From positions 124,001-188,000 of the forward strand of contig DATMBG010000051.1 of the NCBI GenBank assembly GCA_035559535.1: a stretch of 64,000 nucleotides of DNA, given 5' to 3'. Both the position numbers and the translations under genes were made by a program. Under the pieces are notes generated by a model. That model was given only the letters and a program-made list of their open reading frames with translations, had not been told where the DNA came from and did no database searches. Source of the stretch: Candidatus Limnocylindrales bacterium (GTDB lineage Bacteria; Moduliflexota; Moduliflexia; Moduliflexales; JAUQPW01). Within the stretch, counting starts at the first letter, position 1, and every line of letters starts with the position of its first letter. Below, piece after piece: positions 24,855 to 36,421 of the stretch.

Positions 24855-26042
24855 ATGGACGTTAATGAGCTCTTAAAACAGATGATGGAACGTCAGGCAT
24901 CTGATCTCCACCTTAAGGTGGGAAGTCCTCCCGTTATTCGGGTTAATGGAAATCTTCATCCCATTACTGAACATCAAAGACTCCGACACGAAGACCTGGT
25001 GGCGATGGCTTCCCAGATTCTTACCAATAAGAAGCAAAAACAGGAATTTGTGGAAAACAATGAGATAGATACAGCTTATAGTATACCGGGTTTAGGGAGG
25101 TTTCGATGTAATATCTTTCGCCAGCGGGGAAGTATTGGCATTGTACTCAGAGCAATCCCCATAAACATCCTGACCATTCGAGAACTCGGCCTCCCTCCCG
25201 TTTTAGAAGAATTAGCCTTAGAGCCTCGAGGTTTGATCCTGGTAACGGGAATCACCGGAAGTGGTAAATCCACAACCCTGGCCGCTATGATCGATCATAT
25301 CAATACCCATGTGGATGCCCACGTCATTACCATCGAGGATCCCATCGAATTCCTCCACCGGGATAAAAAGAGTCTGGTTAATCAGCGAGAGGTAGGGAGT
25401 GATACCCTGGGATTTAATAAAGCCCTGCGAAGCGCTCTTCGACAGGATCCTGATGTTATCCTGGTTGGAGAGATGCGAGATCAGGAAACGATGGCCACGG
25501 CAATTACCGCCGCTCAGACCGGTCATCTCGTCATGAGTACTTTGCATACGGCTGATGCCATGGGAACCATTAACCGAATTCTCTCCATGTTTCCTCCCCA
25601 TCAGAACCAGCAAATCAGACTGGAGTTGGCCGAAGTGTTGCGAGGAATTATCTCCATGAGACTGGTTCGGAGAGCGGATGGAAAAGGACGGGTTCCTGCA
25701 GTTGAAGTCTTAATCGTGACCGATATTATTCGTGAATGCATCGTAGATCCGGCCAAGACGTTCAGGATCCCCGATATCATTGCCGCCGGTACTTCCCAAT
25801 ATGGAATGCAAACCTTCGATCAGGCTTTAATGAAGCTTCTTCAAGACGGACTTATTACTTATGAGGAAGCTCTGCTCCAGAGCACCAAGCCCAGTGATTT
25901 TGCCCTTAAAGTCAAAGGTATTCAATCCACTGAGGATACCATCAAGGAGCGATTGGCCGCCGAACAGATTGCCTTAGCCGGTGCAAAAGAAAAAAACAAA
26001 CGACCTCCAACCCCCTCCTCCGGGGCGTTTACCAGGTATTAA
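24855..26042 (+). CDS. pilT: Twitching motility / pilus retraction ATPase PilT
   Basis: PilT (395 residues) is the hexameric ATPase that depolymerises type IV pili at the inner membrane. The opening DVNELLKQMMERQASDLHLKVGSPP is typical. Walker A GITGSGKST is at 132-140, the aspartate-box region ITIEDPIEFLH follows, and Walker B is in DVILVGEMRDQET, with the histidine box in TGHLVMSTLHTADA. The C-terminal tail after about 350 is slightly longer than usual. No other pilus gene lies nearby. It is set between recA and recX with a three-base gap. Confidence 0.95.
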   Translation: MDVNELLKQMMERQASDLHLKVGSPPVIRVNGNLHPITEHQRLRHEDLVAMASQILTNKKQKQEFVENNEIDTAYSIPGLGRFRCNIFRQRGSIGIVLRAIPINILTIRELGLPPVLEELALEPRGLILVTGITGSGKSTTLAAMIDHINTHVDAHVITIEDPIEFLHRDKKSLVNQREVGSDTLGFNKALRSALRQDPDVILVGEMRDQETMATAITAAQTGHLVMSTLHTADAMGTINRILSMFPPHQNQQIRLELAEVLRGIISMRLVRRADGKGRVPAVEVLIVTDIIRECIVDPAKTFRIPDIIAAGTSQYGMQTFDQALMKLLQDGLITYEEALLQSTKPSDFALKVKGIQSTEDTIKERLAAEQIALAGAKEKNKRPPTPSSGAFTRY

Positions 26043-26097
26043 ACCGGGGTGATCCTGAGATCGGTTTCCCGGCCTCATCCAAACAGGCTTTAAACTT

Positions 26098-26610
26098 ATG
26101 AAAGGATCGCTCCTCCCCTTCATGGATCAGGAAATTTTTCTTAAAGCGAAAACCCTTGCCTACAAGCTTCTGGCTCGACGATCCAGATCTGTTCAAGAAC
26201 TCCGGGATAAACTCCTTGCCCACCATATTCCACCAGAAATCTCTTCCCGGGTCATCAGGGATCTAAAAAAATCTCATTACCTGGATGATGAAGATTACGC
26301 GCGCACCTGGGCACAAAATCGATTGAACTTGAAGGCTTATGGACCTCAACGGATTGAACAAGAATTATTTCACAAAGGAATTTCTTCAGAAGTGGTGGAG
26401 AAGGTTATGTCCGAGGTCTACCAGAAGGTAGATCTTGTAGAGCTGGCTAAAAGGGCTCTTCTTAAGAAAAAAGGAAGAGGAACAGATCTAGATGTTAAAA
26501 CGCGACGGCGTTTGTATACTTATCTCTGGCGTAGAGGTTTTCCGACCGATATCATTCAACAGGTTTTGAGTCCAGGAAATGAAGATCCGGCAGAAGGCCA
26601 TCCAAGCTAG
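26098..26610 (+). CDS. recX: Regulatory protein RecX
   Basis: RecX (170 residues) is a helical-repeat protein that caps or inhibits RecA filaments. The family signatures are LLARRSRSVQELRDKL, VIRDLKKSHYLDDEDYARTWAQNRLNLKAYGPQRIEQEL and YTYLWRRGFPTDIIQQVL, three tandem three-helix modules. It normally follows recA directly; here pilT lies between. The ribosome site is weak. Confidence 0.93.
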   Translation: MKGSLLPFMDQEIFLKAKTLAYKLLARRSRSVQELRDKLLAHHIPPEISSRVIRDLKKSHYLDDEDYARTWAQNRLNLKAYGPQRIEQELFHKGISSEVVEKVMSEVYQKVDLVELAKRALLKKKGRGTDLDVKTRRRLYTYLWRRGFPTDIIQQVLSPGNEDPAEGHPS

Positions 26611-26632
26611 CACGTTGTAAAGTTAATCTTCT

Positions 26633-26666
26633 ACTTTTGTTCCCGAAGGCTCAATTCTGCAAAAGT
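26633..26666. terminator. Weak stem-loop between convergent genes
   Basis: ACTTTTG (26633-26639) pairs with CAAAAGT (26660-26666) in the 64-base gap between recX (plus) and the histidine kinase (minus). It might end both transcripts, but the stem is short. Confidence 0.3.
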
Positions 26667-26674
26667 GGAATAAC

Positions 26675-29326
26675 CTATTTATTCGTATCCAGGATTACTT
26701 TGCGTAGGGTTTGGCTTAGCTCTTCGATTTTATAAGGCTTTGAAATAACTCCACTGAAACCATACTGTTTATATTCGGCCATTATGGGATCATTGGAATA
26801 GCCGCTGGAAACAATGGCCTTAACCTGAGGATTTATTTCTAGCAGTCTCCGAAGGGTTTCCTTCCCTCCCATACCTCCTGGAATTGTTAAATCCATAATC
26901 ACAACTTCAAAGGGTTGATGGGATTCCATGGCCTTTTTATATAATTCTATCGCCTCAACTCCATCTCTGGAAAGCGCTACTTCATATCCCATCTGTTCCA
27001 GTATCTGACTCGTAGCCTCTCTAAGGATCTCTTCATCATCCATGATCAAAATTCTTTTCTTACTCATCTGTGGATTAACCTCTATACCGGCTTCCATAGA
27101 ATCTTTAGGGAGAGGAATTTCTTTTCGGGATGCAGGAAGATAAATAGAGAAAGTAGTTCCCACTCCCAATTTGGATTCCACTCCAATGTAACCCCCATGC
27201 CTTTTTATAATCGAATACGTTGTCGCAAGCCCAAGACCACTTCCCTTTTGTTTGGTAGTAAAATAGGGGTCAAAGATCTTCGGCAAGTGTTCTGCAGGAA
27301 TACCCGTTCCTTCATCCTGTATGGACAGCTTGATATAAGGTCCCATGGGCAGAGGGAGTTCTTGCTCTCCTTCGACCCCAACCATCTTATTTTCAGCCGT
27401 TACTTTGATGATCCCTCCTTCCGGCATGGCTTGTTGGGCGTTGAGGATTAAGTTATGGATCACCTGGCTCATCTGCCCTTTATCCACTTCAACAAGCCAG
27501 AGGTCCTCGGGAATAGAAAATTCACATCGAACATTAGAGCCTCTCAAGGCAAAGTTAGCCGAATCTTTGACTAATTCTGCGATAGAAGCTGTTTTCTTAA
27601 TCGGTGCTCCACCTTTAGAGAAGGTCAGTAACTGCTGGGTTAGATCCTTTGCCCGTAAGGAAGCTTTTTCTGCCTCATCGAGATTTTTAAATATCTCCCC
27701 TTCGGGATCTACCTTCATTTTTGCCAGGGATATATTCAGCAGAATAGCGGTTAGAATATTATTAAAATCGTGGGCGATACCACCGGCCAGGACACCGATC
27801 GATTCCAGTTTTTGGGCTTTCAGAAGCTCTGCTTCCATCTTCTTACGATCGGTGATGTCGGTTGCAATTCCGGCAATCCGGTAAACTTCTCCAAGCCCAT
27901 TCCGAACCGGAAAAGCCCGATCCCTTATCCAACGAATTGATCCATCGGGTTGCAGAATCCGATACTCTTCATCGTACTCGCCACGGATCTGTTTCTCAAG
28001 AGCCGCTCGAATGCGTTCACGATCTTCAGGATGAATGGCATCTATCCAGGATCTGGGTTGTTCATAGAGACTCTTACAGGTACGACCCCATATCCTCTCG
28101 TAAGCAGGGCTTACATAGATCATCTGGCTCTTATCGGGAGAAGTCATCCAGAAAACCTCACCGATATTCTCAGCTATTTGGCGAAATTTTTCTTCACTTT
28201 GTTGGGCAGCCTGGATGGCTACTTCCAGATGATACTTGGAAGCTTCTGCTTCCCGACGCCGTTTCTCAGACTCTTCGAATAGTCTGGCATTTTCAATGGC
28301 CATGGCCAGTTGTCCGGCAATTTGATATAAGACATCGAGGACTTTTTCTTCGTAGTAATTGGGTTGATAACTATTCAGAAAGAGGAGACCCAGAACTTTA
28401 TCTTTAACCATCAAAGGAACCCGGACAACAGACCGAACTCCCCAAGAAAGCAGAGTCTGGTCGGGTAAAAAAACCTGATTTTTCCTGAGATCTTTCTGAA
28501 TATGGGCCTGTCGTGAGGTCAACATCCACTCCAGCGCGCTCCCTTTAAGAGGAAAAACGATCTCTGGAGGCGGAGTACTCTTACTCCCTTCCCTTACCGG
28601 GGATTTTACAATGATATTTTCTCCCGATTCGTCGATCAGAGTAATTCCTGCATGATCGTAGTTCACCAGGTCTTTTAAATTGGTCAGGGTCTGATAAATG
28701 ATGATCTCTAAGTCCAGGCTTGATCTGATCTTATTGGTGAGATCATAGATAAGCGCCAGTTGTTTTGCTTTTTCCCTGGATTCTTCATAAAGTCTGGCAT
28801 TTTCAATGGCAATAGCTGCTTGGTTGGCAAAACTGGAAACCAGCTGGATCTCTTCTTCGGAAAAAAGCCGGGTTTGATCGGCGATCATACCCAGAACCCC
28901 GATCACTTTATCTCGGATTTTCAAAGGAACTCCCAAAAAAGACTTAAGGCCGTGTTTTTTCGCAATATGGGCATGGACATTTCGCCCATCCAACGTAACA
29001 TCCTCAACGATCAGGGGTTCACCTCGTGCTACAATCCAACCCGAGAGGCTTTCACCTATTTTTAATTTGCGAAATTCCTGTTGGGAATCTTTATAAACTC
29101 CTGAAGCGGCTGCAAACACCAGTTCGTTGTTCTCATTAAGCAATCGAATATGGCAGGCAGGGACCTTCATGAGATTGGCACAGGCCTCCACAATGAAAAC
29201 AAGAACTTCTTTAAGATTTAGAGATGAAGTAATGAGTTGCTGACTCCTGGCCAGCGTAGAAAGCTCATGATTTCGTTTCTCCAGGGCCTGTTCTAAAGAG
29301 AATTTGTCCTTCAAATCACTGTCCAT
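26675..29326 (-). CDS. Hybrid sensor histidine kinase (GAF-GAF-PAS-HK-REC)
   Basis: This 883-residue cytoplasmic two-component protein has two GAF domains (about 36-176 and 205-345), a PAS domain (about 380-495), an H-box GVLAGGIAHDFNNIL with phospho-accepting H519, and an ATPase domain (NLILNAQQAMPEGG; DEGTGIPAEHLPKIFDPYFTT; GSGLGLATTYSI). The C-terminal receiver carries D812 in VVIMDLTIPGG. No membrane segment is visible, so it senses an internal signal. No output regulator lies adjacent. The first GAF is similar in style to those of the cyclase at 21564, which suggests related inputs. Confidence 0.93.
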   Translation of the reverse strand: MDSDLKDKFSLEQALEKRNHELSTLARSQQLITSSLNLKEVLVFIVEACANLMKVPACHIRLLNENNELVFAAASGVYKDSQQEFRKLKIGESLSGWIVARGEPLIVEDVTLDGRNVHAHIAKKHGLKSFLGVPLKIRDKVIGVLGMIADQTRLFSEEEIQLVSSFANQAAIAIENARLYEESREKAKQLALIYDLTNKIRSSLDLEIIIYQTLTNLKDLVNYDHAGITLIDESGENIIVKSPVREGSKSTPPPEIVFPLKGSALEWMLTSRQAHIQKDLRKNQVFLPDQTLLSWGVRSVVRVPLMVKDKVLGLLFLNSYQPNYYEEKVLDVLYQIAGQLAMAIENARLFEESEKRRREAEASKYHLEVAIQAAQQSEEKFRQIAENIGEVFWMTSPDKSQMIYVSPAYERIWGRTCKSLYEQPRSWIDAIHPEDRERIRAALEKQIRGEYDEEYRILQPDGSIRWIRDRAFPVRNGLGEVYRIAGIATDITDRKKMEAELLKAQKLESIGVLAGGIAHDFNNILTAILLNISLAKMKVDPEGEIFKNLDEAEKASLRAKDLTQQLLTFSKGGAPIKKTASIAELVKDSANFALRGSNVRCEFSIPEDLWLVEVDKGQMSQVIHNLILNAQQAMPEGGIIKVTAENKMVGVEGEQELPLPMGPYIKLSIQDEGTGIPAEHLPKIFDPYFTTKQKGSGLGLATTYSIIKRHGGYIGVESKLGVGTTFSIYLPASRKEIPLPKDSMEAGIEVNPQMSKKRILIMDDEEILREATSQILEQMGYEVALSRDGVEAIELYKKAMESHQPFEVVIMDLTIPGGMGGKETLRRLLEINPQVKAIVSSGYSNDPIMAEYKQYGFSGVISKPYKIEELSQTLRKVILDTNK

Positions 29327-29469
29327 GAGACATAAAAATATCGGAACAATCCATTTACTGACTCAGATAGAATGGAGCTCATTTGTTTCCCTTTTTAACT
29401 ATCCTATATATAATTATTTGTCAACATTTTTGTACAAAGCAGGAAACCGAGGGTTTACTCGGATTTTAC

Positions 29470-29498
29470 TTGCGAGTTTCTTGTTTCTCTGTTATGTT
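29470..29498 (+). promoter_or_regulatory. Candidate alaS promoter
   Basis: TTGCGA (29470-29475), a 17-base spacer and TATGTT (29493-29498) lie about 75 bases before alaS. The TCTGTTATG at its -10 matches the nuo promoter candidate. No T-box leader is present. Confidence 0.5.
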
Positions 29499-29509
29499 AA
29501 AATAGATAA

Positions 29510-32206
<2,697 letters not shown>

Positions 32207-32513
32207 ACAGGTAGAATTTCGTCTTTATCCTGGCTCGAGGGAAAAACAGAGCCTGCTTCTTGCCTTACTGTTGGACAAATCAGAGAAAATCTCATCCAAG
32301 ACTCCCTGGAAAACTCTATAGGATTCTTTCGTCTTTAAGGAAAGGGATTTCTGCTGGATCCTCAAAAAAGGGTAAGTTTATATTGACAAGGGTTCTGAAT
32401 AGAATAATATTTGCAGGAGATTAAATTATCGTCATCTGAGGAAGTTTAAAGATACCTTGTTGAGGTGACTGGAAGTTTAAAGTTGTTTCAACATACTTAG
32501 AAAGGGAGTGCTA
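32207..32513. other. Intergenic region between alaS and radical SAM gene
   Basis: About 307 bases hold the radical SAM promoter candidate. A short open frame continues behind alaS (about 32190-32321), but it has no standard start and no recognisable product, so I do not call it a gene. Confidence 0.35.
32383..32410 (+). promoter_or_regulatory. Candidate promoter of the radical SAM gene
   Basis: TTGACA (32383-32388), a 16-base spacer and TAATAT (32405-32410) form a near-consensus promoter about 100 bases before the gene. Confidence 0.55.
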
Positions 32514-34382
32514 ATGAGAAAAATAGTTTTGGTGGAAACAAAATCTACATATATTCATGTGTACAGTCATGTTCCTATTCCTCGAGTAGGCTCTGTTCTT
32601 CTGGGAACGATTTTAAGGGATCTGGGATATGAAGTGAAAGTCTATATTGAGGAATTGGGAGAGGTAGATTTTAGAGAATTTTTAGATGCGGATCTGATCG
32701 GAATTTCTACCCTGACTTCTACAGCGCCTCGATCCTATAAATTGGCGAAAATTGCCCGTGAAGCGGGTATTCCCGTAGTATTGGGAGGTACTCATCCCAC
32801 CTTTGAGCCGGATGAATGCCTGGACCATGCAGACTTCCTGATTCGTGGTGAAGGAGAAGAAACCCTGGTAGAACTCATCCGCTGTATAGAAGAAAAAGGC
32901 GACTTCAGTAAAATTCTAGGGTTGTCCTATTGGCAGGATGGTCGAAAGGTGCATAATCCCCCTCGTCCTTTAAAAGAAAATTTAGATGTCTATCCCATTC
33001 CGGATTTTACTCTGGTTGAAGGGAATATAAAACACTCCATTGTTTCCGTCGTAACCGGCCGAGGATGCCCCTTTGATTGCACGTTTTGCTCTGTACCGGC
33101 TTTTAACGGGAAAGGCTACCGGGGACTTTCTATCGATAAGGTTCTAAAGGAAATAGAATTTCACATGAGCCGGTTTAATCTCAGCTTTCTGTTCTTCGCC
33201 GATGATATTTTTAACTATAATAAGAAACGAACCAAAGAGATTTTAAGGGGAATGATCGAAAATAAATTGACGCCCAAGTGGGGGGCCCAGGTTCGCCATG
33301 AAGCATCCCGGGATCCAGAACTGTTAGAGCTCATGAAAAAAGCCAATTGCGACAGGGTTTTTGTCGGATTTGAATCAATCAACCCTAAAACCCTGGAACT
33401 CTTCCATAAGAAAGAGACCGTAGAAAATATAGAAAATGCCATTAAAGCTTTTCATGGCCATGGGATCAAAATCCACGGCATGTTTGTGGTAGGGTCGGAT
33501 GAAGATAGTGTGGAAACTATTCGCGAAACCCGAAGGTTCGTTGAAAAGTGGGATATCGATACCATCCAGTTTATGATTCTTACCCCCATTCCAGGATCTC
33601 ACGATTATATCCAATTTAAGGCCAGCGGCAGGAAGTTTTTGACCCAGGATTGGACACTCTTTGATGGTCACCATGTGGTCCATGTTCCTAAAGGAATGAC
33701 CCCCTATGAGCTTCAAGTTGAAACTTTAACGGCCATGAAAGATTTTTATTCTCTGAAAGCAGCTTTTAAACGGGCGATTCGGGGAGATTTTTATGAGGCC
33801 GGTTTACGTCTCACCGCTCACCGACTTCTCAAGAATTGGTTTAAGATCAATGAAGATTACATTCAAAAGTTGAAAACGGATCTTTATAATGAAGTTAAAG
33901 AACTCGTCGGACAGGAGCCGATTAAGAAAACAGGCGTTATTGCCATTGCCGACATCGCTTCCAGTGAGACGATTAAACGGGCTTTAGAAACTTTCTTCCA
34001 GGAATTGGGCGTTAAAGTTGAAGATTCCATTAAAGGGCTTGGAGAATTGGTCACAGAAAGGCAAGAGCAACTGGCTCAGGGAAAAGAGAAGATCGTCAAG
34101 ATCGTTTATGATTATATGGAAAGCTTAAAAGGGAAAGTAGATTATGTAATTGTGCCTATCGTTGAGGATTTGGAAGAATATCCCTCTAAATGGATTGCCA
34201 GTATTGAGGAAGTCGCAAAGGCTATTAAATCTACTGTAAACTCTCTCCCCCATATCATTCGGGTCCAGGCAGATGTGAAAAGTAAATCCTTACAACAAAC
34301 GCTCACTCAAATAGGATTGATTTTTACCGATGATTTAAATAAAATTAGAAGGGCCTGTAGTAAAGCTTTAACTCCTGCCTGA
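32514..34382 (+). CDS. B12-binding radical SAM protein
   Basis: This protein of about 622 residues belongs to the cobalamin-binding radical SAM group. An N-terminal Rossmann-like B12 domain spans about 1-140 (GSVLLGTILRDLGYEVKVY, ADLIGISTLTSTAPRSY, VVLGGTHPTF). The radical SAM core has the cluster motif C185-x3-C189-x2-C192 (GCPFDCTFC) and continues to about 430. Family members methylate or rearrange unactivated carbons. The last 190 residues are not typical: an alpha-helical, lysine- and glutamate-rich segment with VIAIADIASSETIKRALETF and VDYVIVPIVEDLEEYPSKW, whose role I cannot name. The ATG at 32514 is chosen over a GTG at 32508 because of the AGGGAG spacing. Confidence 0.88.
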   Translation: MRKIVLVETKSTYIHVYSHVPIPRVGSVLLGTILRDLGYEVKVYIEELGEVDFREFLDADLIGISTLTSTAPRSYKLAKIAREAGIPVVLGGTHPTFEPDECLDHADFLIRGEGEETLVELIRCIEEKGDFSKILGLSYWQDGRKVHNPPRPLKENLDVYPIPDFTLVEGNIKHSIVSVVTGRGCPFDCTFCSVPAFNGKGYRGLSIDKVLKEIEFHMSRFNLSFLFFADDIFNYNKKRTKEILRGMIENKLTPKWGAQVRHEASRDPELLELMKKANCDRVFVGFESINPKTLELFHKKETVENIENAIKAFHGHGIKIHGMFVVGSDEDSVETIRETRRFVEKWDIDTIQFMILTPIPGSHDYIQFKASGRKFLTQDWTLFDGHHVVHVPKGMTPYELQVETLTAMKDFYSLKAAFKRAIRGDFYEAGLRLTAHRLLKNWFKINEDYIQKLKTDLYNEVKELVGQEPIKKTGVIAIADIASSETIKRALETFFQELGVKVEDSIKGLGELVTERQEQLAQGKEKIVKIVYDYMESLKGKVDYVIVPIVEDLEEYPSKWIASIEEVAKAIKSTVNSLPHIIRVQADVKSKSLQQTLTQIGLIFTDDLNKIRRACSKALTPA

Positions 34383-34422
34383 GAGCGGTAAAAGTTATTT
34401 CTATAGAATGACCCATTTTAAA

Positions 34423-34449
34423 GTAGGGCGAAATGTCCTTTCGCCCTAC
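34423..34449. repeat. GTAGGGCGAAA hairpin
   Basis: GTAGGGCGAAA (34423-34433) and TTTCGCCCTAC (34439-34449) are perfect 11-base complements around a five-base loop. It lies between the convergent radical SAM and membrane-protein genes. The GTAGGG...CCCTAC ends match the 28-bp palindrome family found further along, so it may be a diverged member. Confidence 0.7.
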
Positions 34450-34513
34450 AGCAGGGATTGCCCGGTTTTGTGTTTCTACCCCTGTTTGGAACTTTTGAGA
34501 CCGTTTCCCTGGA

Positions 34514-35446
34514 CTATTTAACTTCCGGTGCGAAGTGGGTATGGTAGAAAAAAATAAATAGGGCAAAAATAGGACCTGCAAAGAAAAATGGGGCCAGGGC
34601 AGAAGAAAGACTCGCCTGTATATTTGCTGCACGAACCCCGTCAAACCTGAAAACTAAGAACAAAAATCTACCAACCGTCCATGCTATCTTCTCCCGCAAG
34701 AAGGTTCCTATTTTAAGAAATATTAAGAGTATTGCTGTAAAAATAGGGTAAAAGAGGAACAACAAAGGGAATTTATTTAAGATATCCGGCAAGGTATCCC
34801 GGGTATAAAACCCCATCATAATAGGCACAGAGCCGAAAAAGGTTAGGATATGAAGATCATCAAAGAAATTTCCCAGTTTAGGTATTAAAGCTAGTAGATA
34901 GACGACCATCATCACAAAGGTTGCACCCGCCAAAGAGGTCAAAAGATAATTATCGGATAATTCGAAGGTGGTTCTCTCAGAAGGGTTAATAACAGTAGGA
35001 ATGACAAAAAAAAGATAAACAGACAGCAAGAGGCTATACAAGGGAAAGTTTATAAGAAAGTTTTTAAGTAAGGAAAGGATCCCCAGGGTCATCTTTTTGA
35101 ATAAACCGGGTGGGGGAGGGGATGGGGGAGAAAATCCCGATGGGGGTAAGGGTGAGGCCTGCAAAGGGGCCGGTAAAGGTTTTGGAGGTCCTGGTTGAGG
35201 ATTCGGAACTGAAGAGGGGGGAATCTGGGAAGGTGGAGCCGATACAGGCTGGGGGTTCGGAGTCGAAGGTAGAGGGGCAGGTGAGTTAACAGGAGGAGGT
35301 TTTACCACCGGCTTTGCATAGGGTGGTACCTTCTTCCGCCAAATCGGAACCCGGTACATTAAAACAGAAAAGACCAGGGTAGTCAGAAATACGCGCCACT
35401 CCATGAGGGCAAAAAGTCCTTGTAAGAGAGCTTCTAACTCGCTCAT
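34514..35446 (-). CDS. Proline-rich membrane protein, function unknown
   Basis: This 310-residue protein has one hydrophobic segment near the N-terminus (about 15-35) and then a strikingly proline-rich linker (about 40-113, PxP-type repeats). Five or so further transmembrane segments follow (about 128-150, 165-190, 200-213, 223-245 and 285-303). I do not recognise the family; the C-terminal part is reminiscent of Yip1-type membrane domains. The linker may span the periplasm or tether a partner. The start follows a weak ribosome site. Confidence 0.6.
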   Translation of the reverse strand: MSELEALLQGLFALMEWRVFLTTLVFSVLMYRVPIWRKKVPPYAKPVVKPPPVNSPAPLPSTPNPQPVSAPPSQIPPSSVPNPQPGPPKPLPAPLQASPLPPSGFSPPSPPPPGLFKKMTLGILSLLKNFLINFPLYSLLLSVYLFFVIPTVINPSERTTFELSDNYLLTSLAGATFVMMVVYLLALIPKLGNFFDDLHILTFFGSVPIMMGFYTRDTLPDILNKFPLLFLFYPIFTAILLIFLKIGTFLREKIAWTVGRFLFLVFRFDGVRAANIQASLSSALAPFFFAGPIFALFIFFYHTHFAPEVK

Positions 35447-35590
35447 AACAGTGAGTAGAGTAAAGACTTTTTACCAATTGTCAAGCTGTATTTATAAGAT
35501 AAAAACCGGAAAGGAAAGAAGAAAGAGAGAATAAGAGGGGAAAAACCCCGCAAGGACAGGGATCCACAGACTTTCCTATCATTAAAAGGC

Positions 35591-35622
35591 AAAGGAGCCG
35601 GTAAAGTACTCCCGGCTCCTTT
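35591..35622 (-). terminator. Stem-loop after the RRM gene
   Basis: AAAGGAGCCGG (35591-35601) and CCGGCTCCTTT (35612-35622) pair perfectly over 11 bases. The hairpin lies about 80 bases beyond the stop of the minus-strand RRM gene and before the next minus-strand gene. On the plus strand a T-rich run follows (ATATAATTTTTT), and on the minus strand a weaker one does, so it may act in both directions. Confidence 0.6.
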
Positions 35623-35703
35623 ATATAATTTTTTAACTTTTTCTCGGGGTCCGTTGTAGATGCTTGAGCAGCCTCACCTCACAAACTTCAAATAATAATT
35701 TAA

Positions 35704-36051
35704 TTATTCCATATCTTCCTCGTACTGAACTCTCTTGGGCTTGGAACCTCCTCGTTTTCCTGCGCCGCTTCCCTTAAAATCACGACTTTTATAATTGTTG
35801 GTGCGCTTTGGTTTTGCTTTATCTACCACCATTTCTCGATCTTTAAAACTGTATCCGTTAAACATATTGATCGCATTTTGCGCCTCTTCTTCAGAGGCCA
35901 TTTCAACAAATCCAAACCCTTTAGAACGACCTGACGTCGCATCGGTAATAATTCTTACAGATTCAACGGTTCCTGCCTGTCCAAAAAGTCGATTTAAATC
36001 TTCTTCACTGGTTTGATAAGATAAATTTCCTACATAAAGTTTACTTAACAT
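35704..36051 (-). CDS. RRM-domain RNA-binding protein
   Basis: This 115-residue protein has a single RNA-recognition motif. RNP2 is LYVGNL (5-10) and RNP1 is KGFGFVEM (about 44-51), with the conserved beta-alpha order around them. The tail (about 84-115) is rich in lysine, arginine and glycine. Bacterial proteins of this type bind single-stranded RNA and are often cold-induced. It is a monocistronic gene with a long leader that contains a terminator-like hairpin directly before the ribosome site (GAGAGG), which points to control by premature termination. Confidence 0.93.
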   Translation of the reverse strand: MLSKLYVGNLSYQTSEEDLNRLFGQAGTVESVRIITDATSGRSKGFGFVEMASEEEAQNAINMFNGYSFKDREMVVDKAKPKRTNNYKSRDFKGSGAGKRGGSKPKRVQYEEDME

Positions 36052-36421
36052 TTTTCACACCTCTCTTAAAAGAAAAAACCCTCAAAGCCCTTAGAAAGTC
36101 TTTGAGGGTTTACAAACGAAACGATCAAAAACGATCCAGAAACTTTGGGTGCTGCTTTGTCTACAATGTACCTTTATGTTTGGGAGATTAAAAATCTCCA
36201 CATTTTGGATACTTTCGACTAGGCAGGTACTTATATTGTCAACTACAATCGCAATATAACCCGGACTCTATAGGGTGTCAAGATGATATTTTAAATTTTC
36301 CGTAAAAATTATACCCACCCCTTGTAAAAATACGGTATCCAGGGTAAGGACCATCTTCCCACAAGGTCGACCTTCAACCGAATAGCCCCTTTGTTAGATC
36401 CCACCTCAACACGGAAAAGTA
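36052..36421 (-). promoter_or_regulatory. Long leader of the RRM gene
   Basis: These 370 bases between the RRM gene and the lipoprotein gene (both minus strand) hold no gene. The part nearest the RRM start carries the hairpin at 36076-36111. A TTGACA is present on the minus strand near 36243, but no good -10 box lies at the right spacing, so the promoter is not located. Confidence 0.45.
36076..36111 (-). promoter_or_regulatory. Attenuator-like hairpin in the RRM leader
   Basis: Read on the minus strand, AAACCCTCAAAG (36111-36100) pairs perfectly with CTTTGAGGGTTT (36087-36076) around a 12-base loop. A run of T follows at once (TTTTTT ending at 36073), and then the GAGAGG ribosome site and ATG at 36051. 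This is the form of an intrinsic terminator placed inside a 5' leader. Confidence 0.65.

Noticed and set aside
26675-29326. Long plus-strand frames opposite the histidine kinase
   Set aside because: The minus-strand protein has complete kinase domains; the opposite frames are mirror artefacts.
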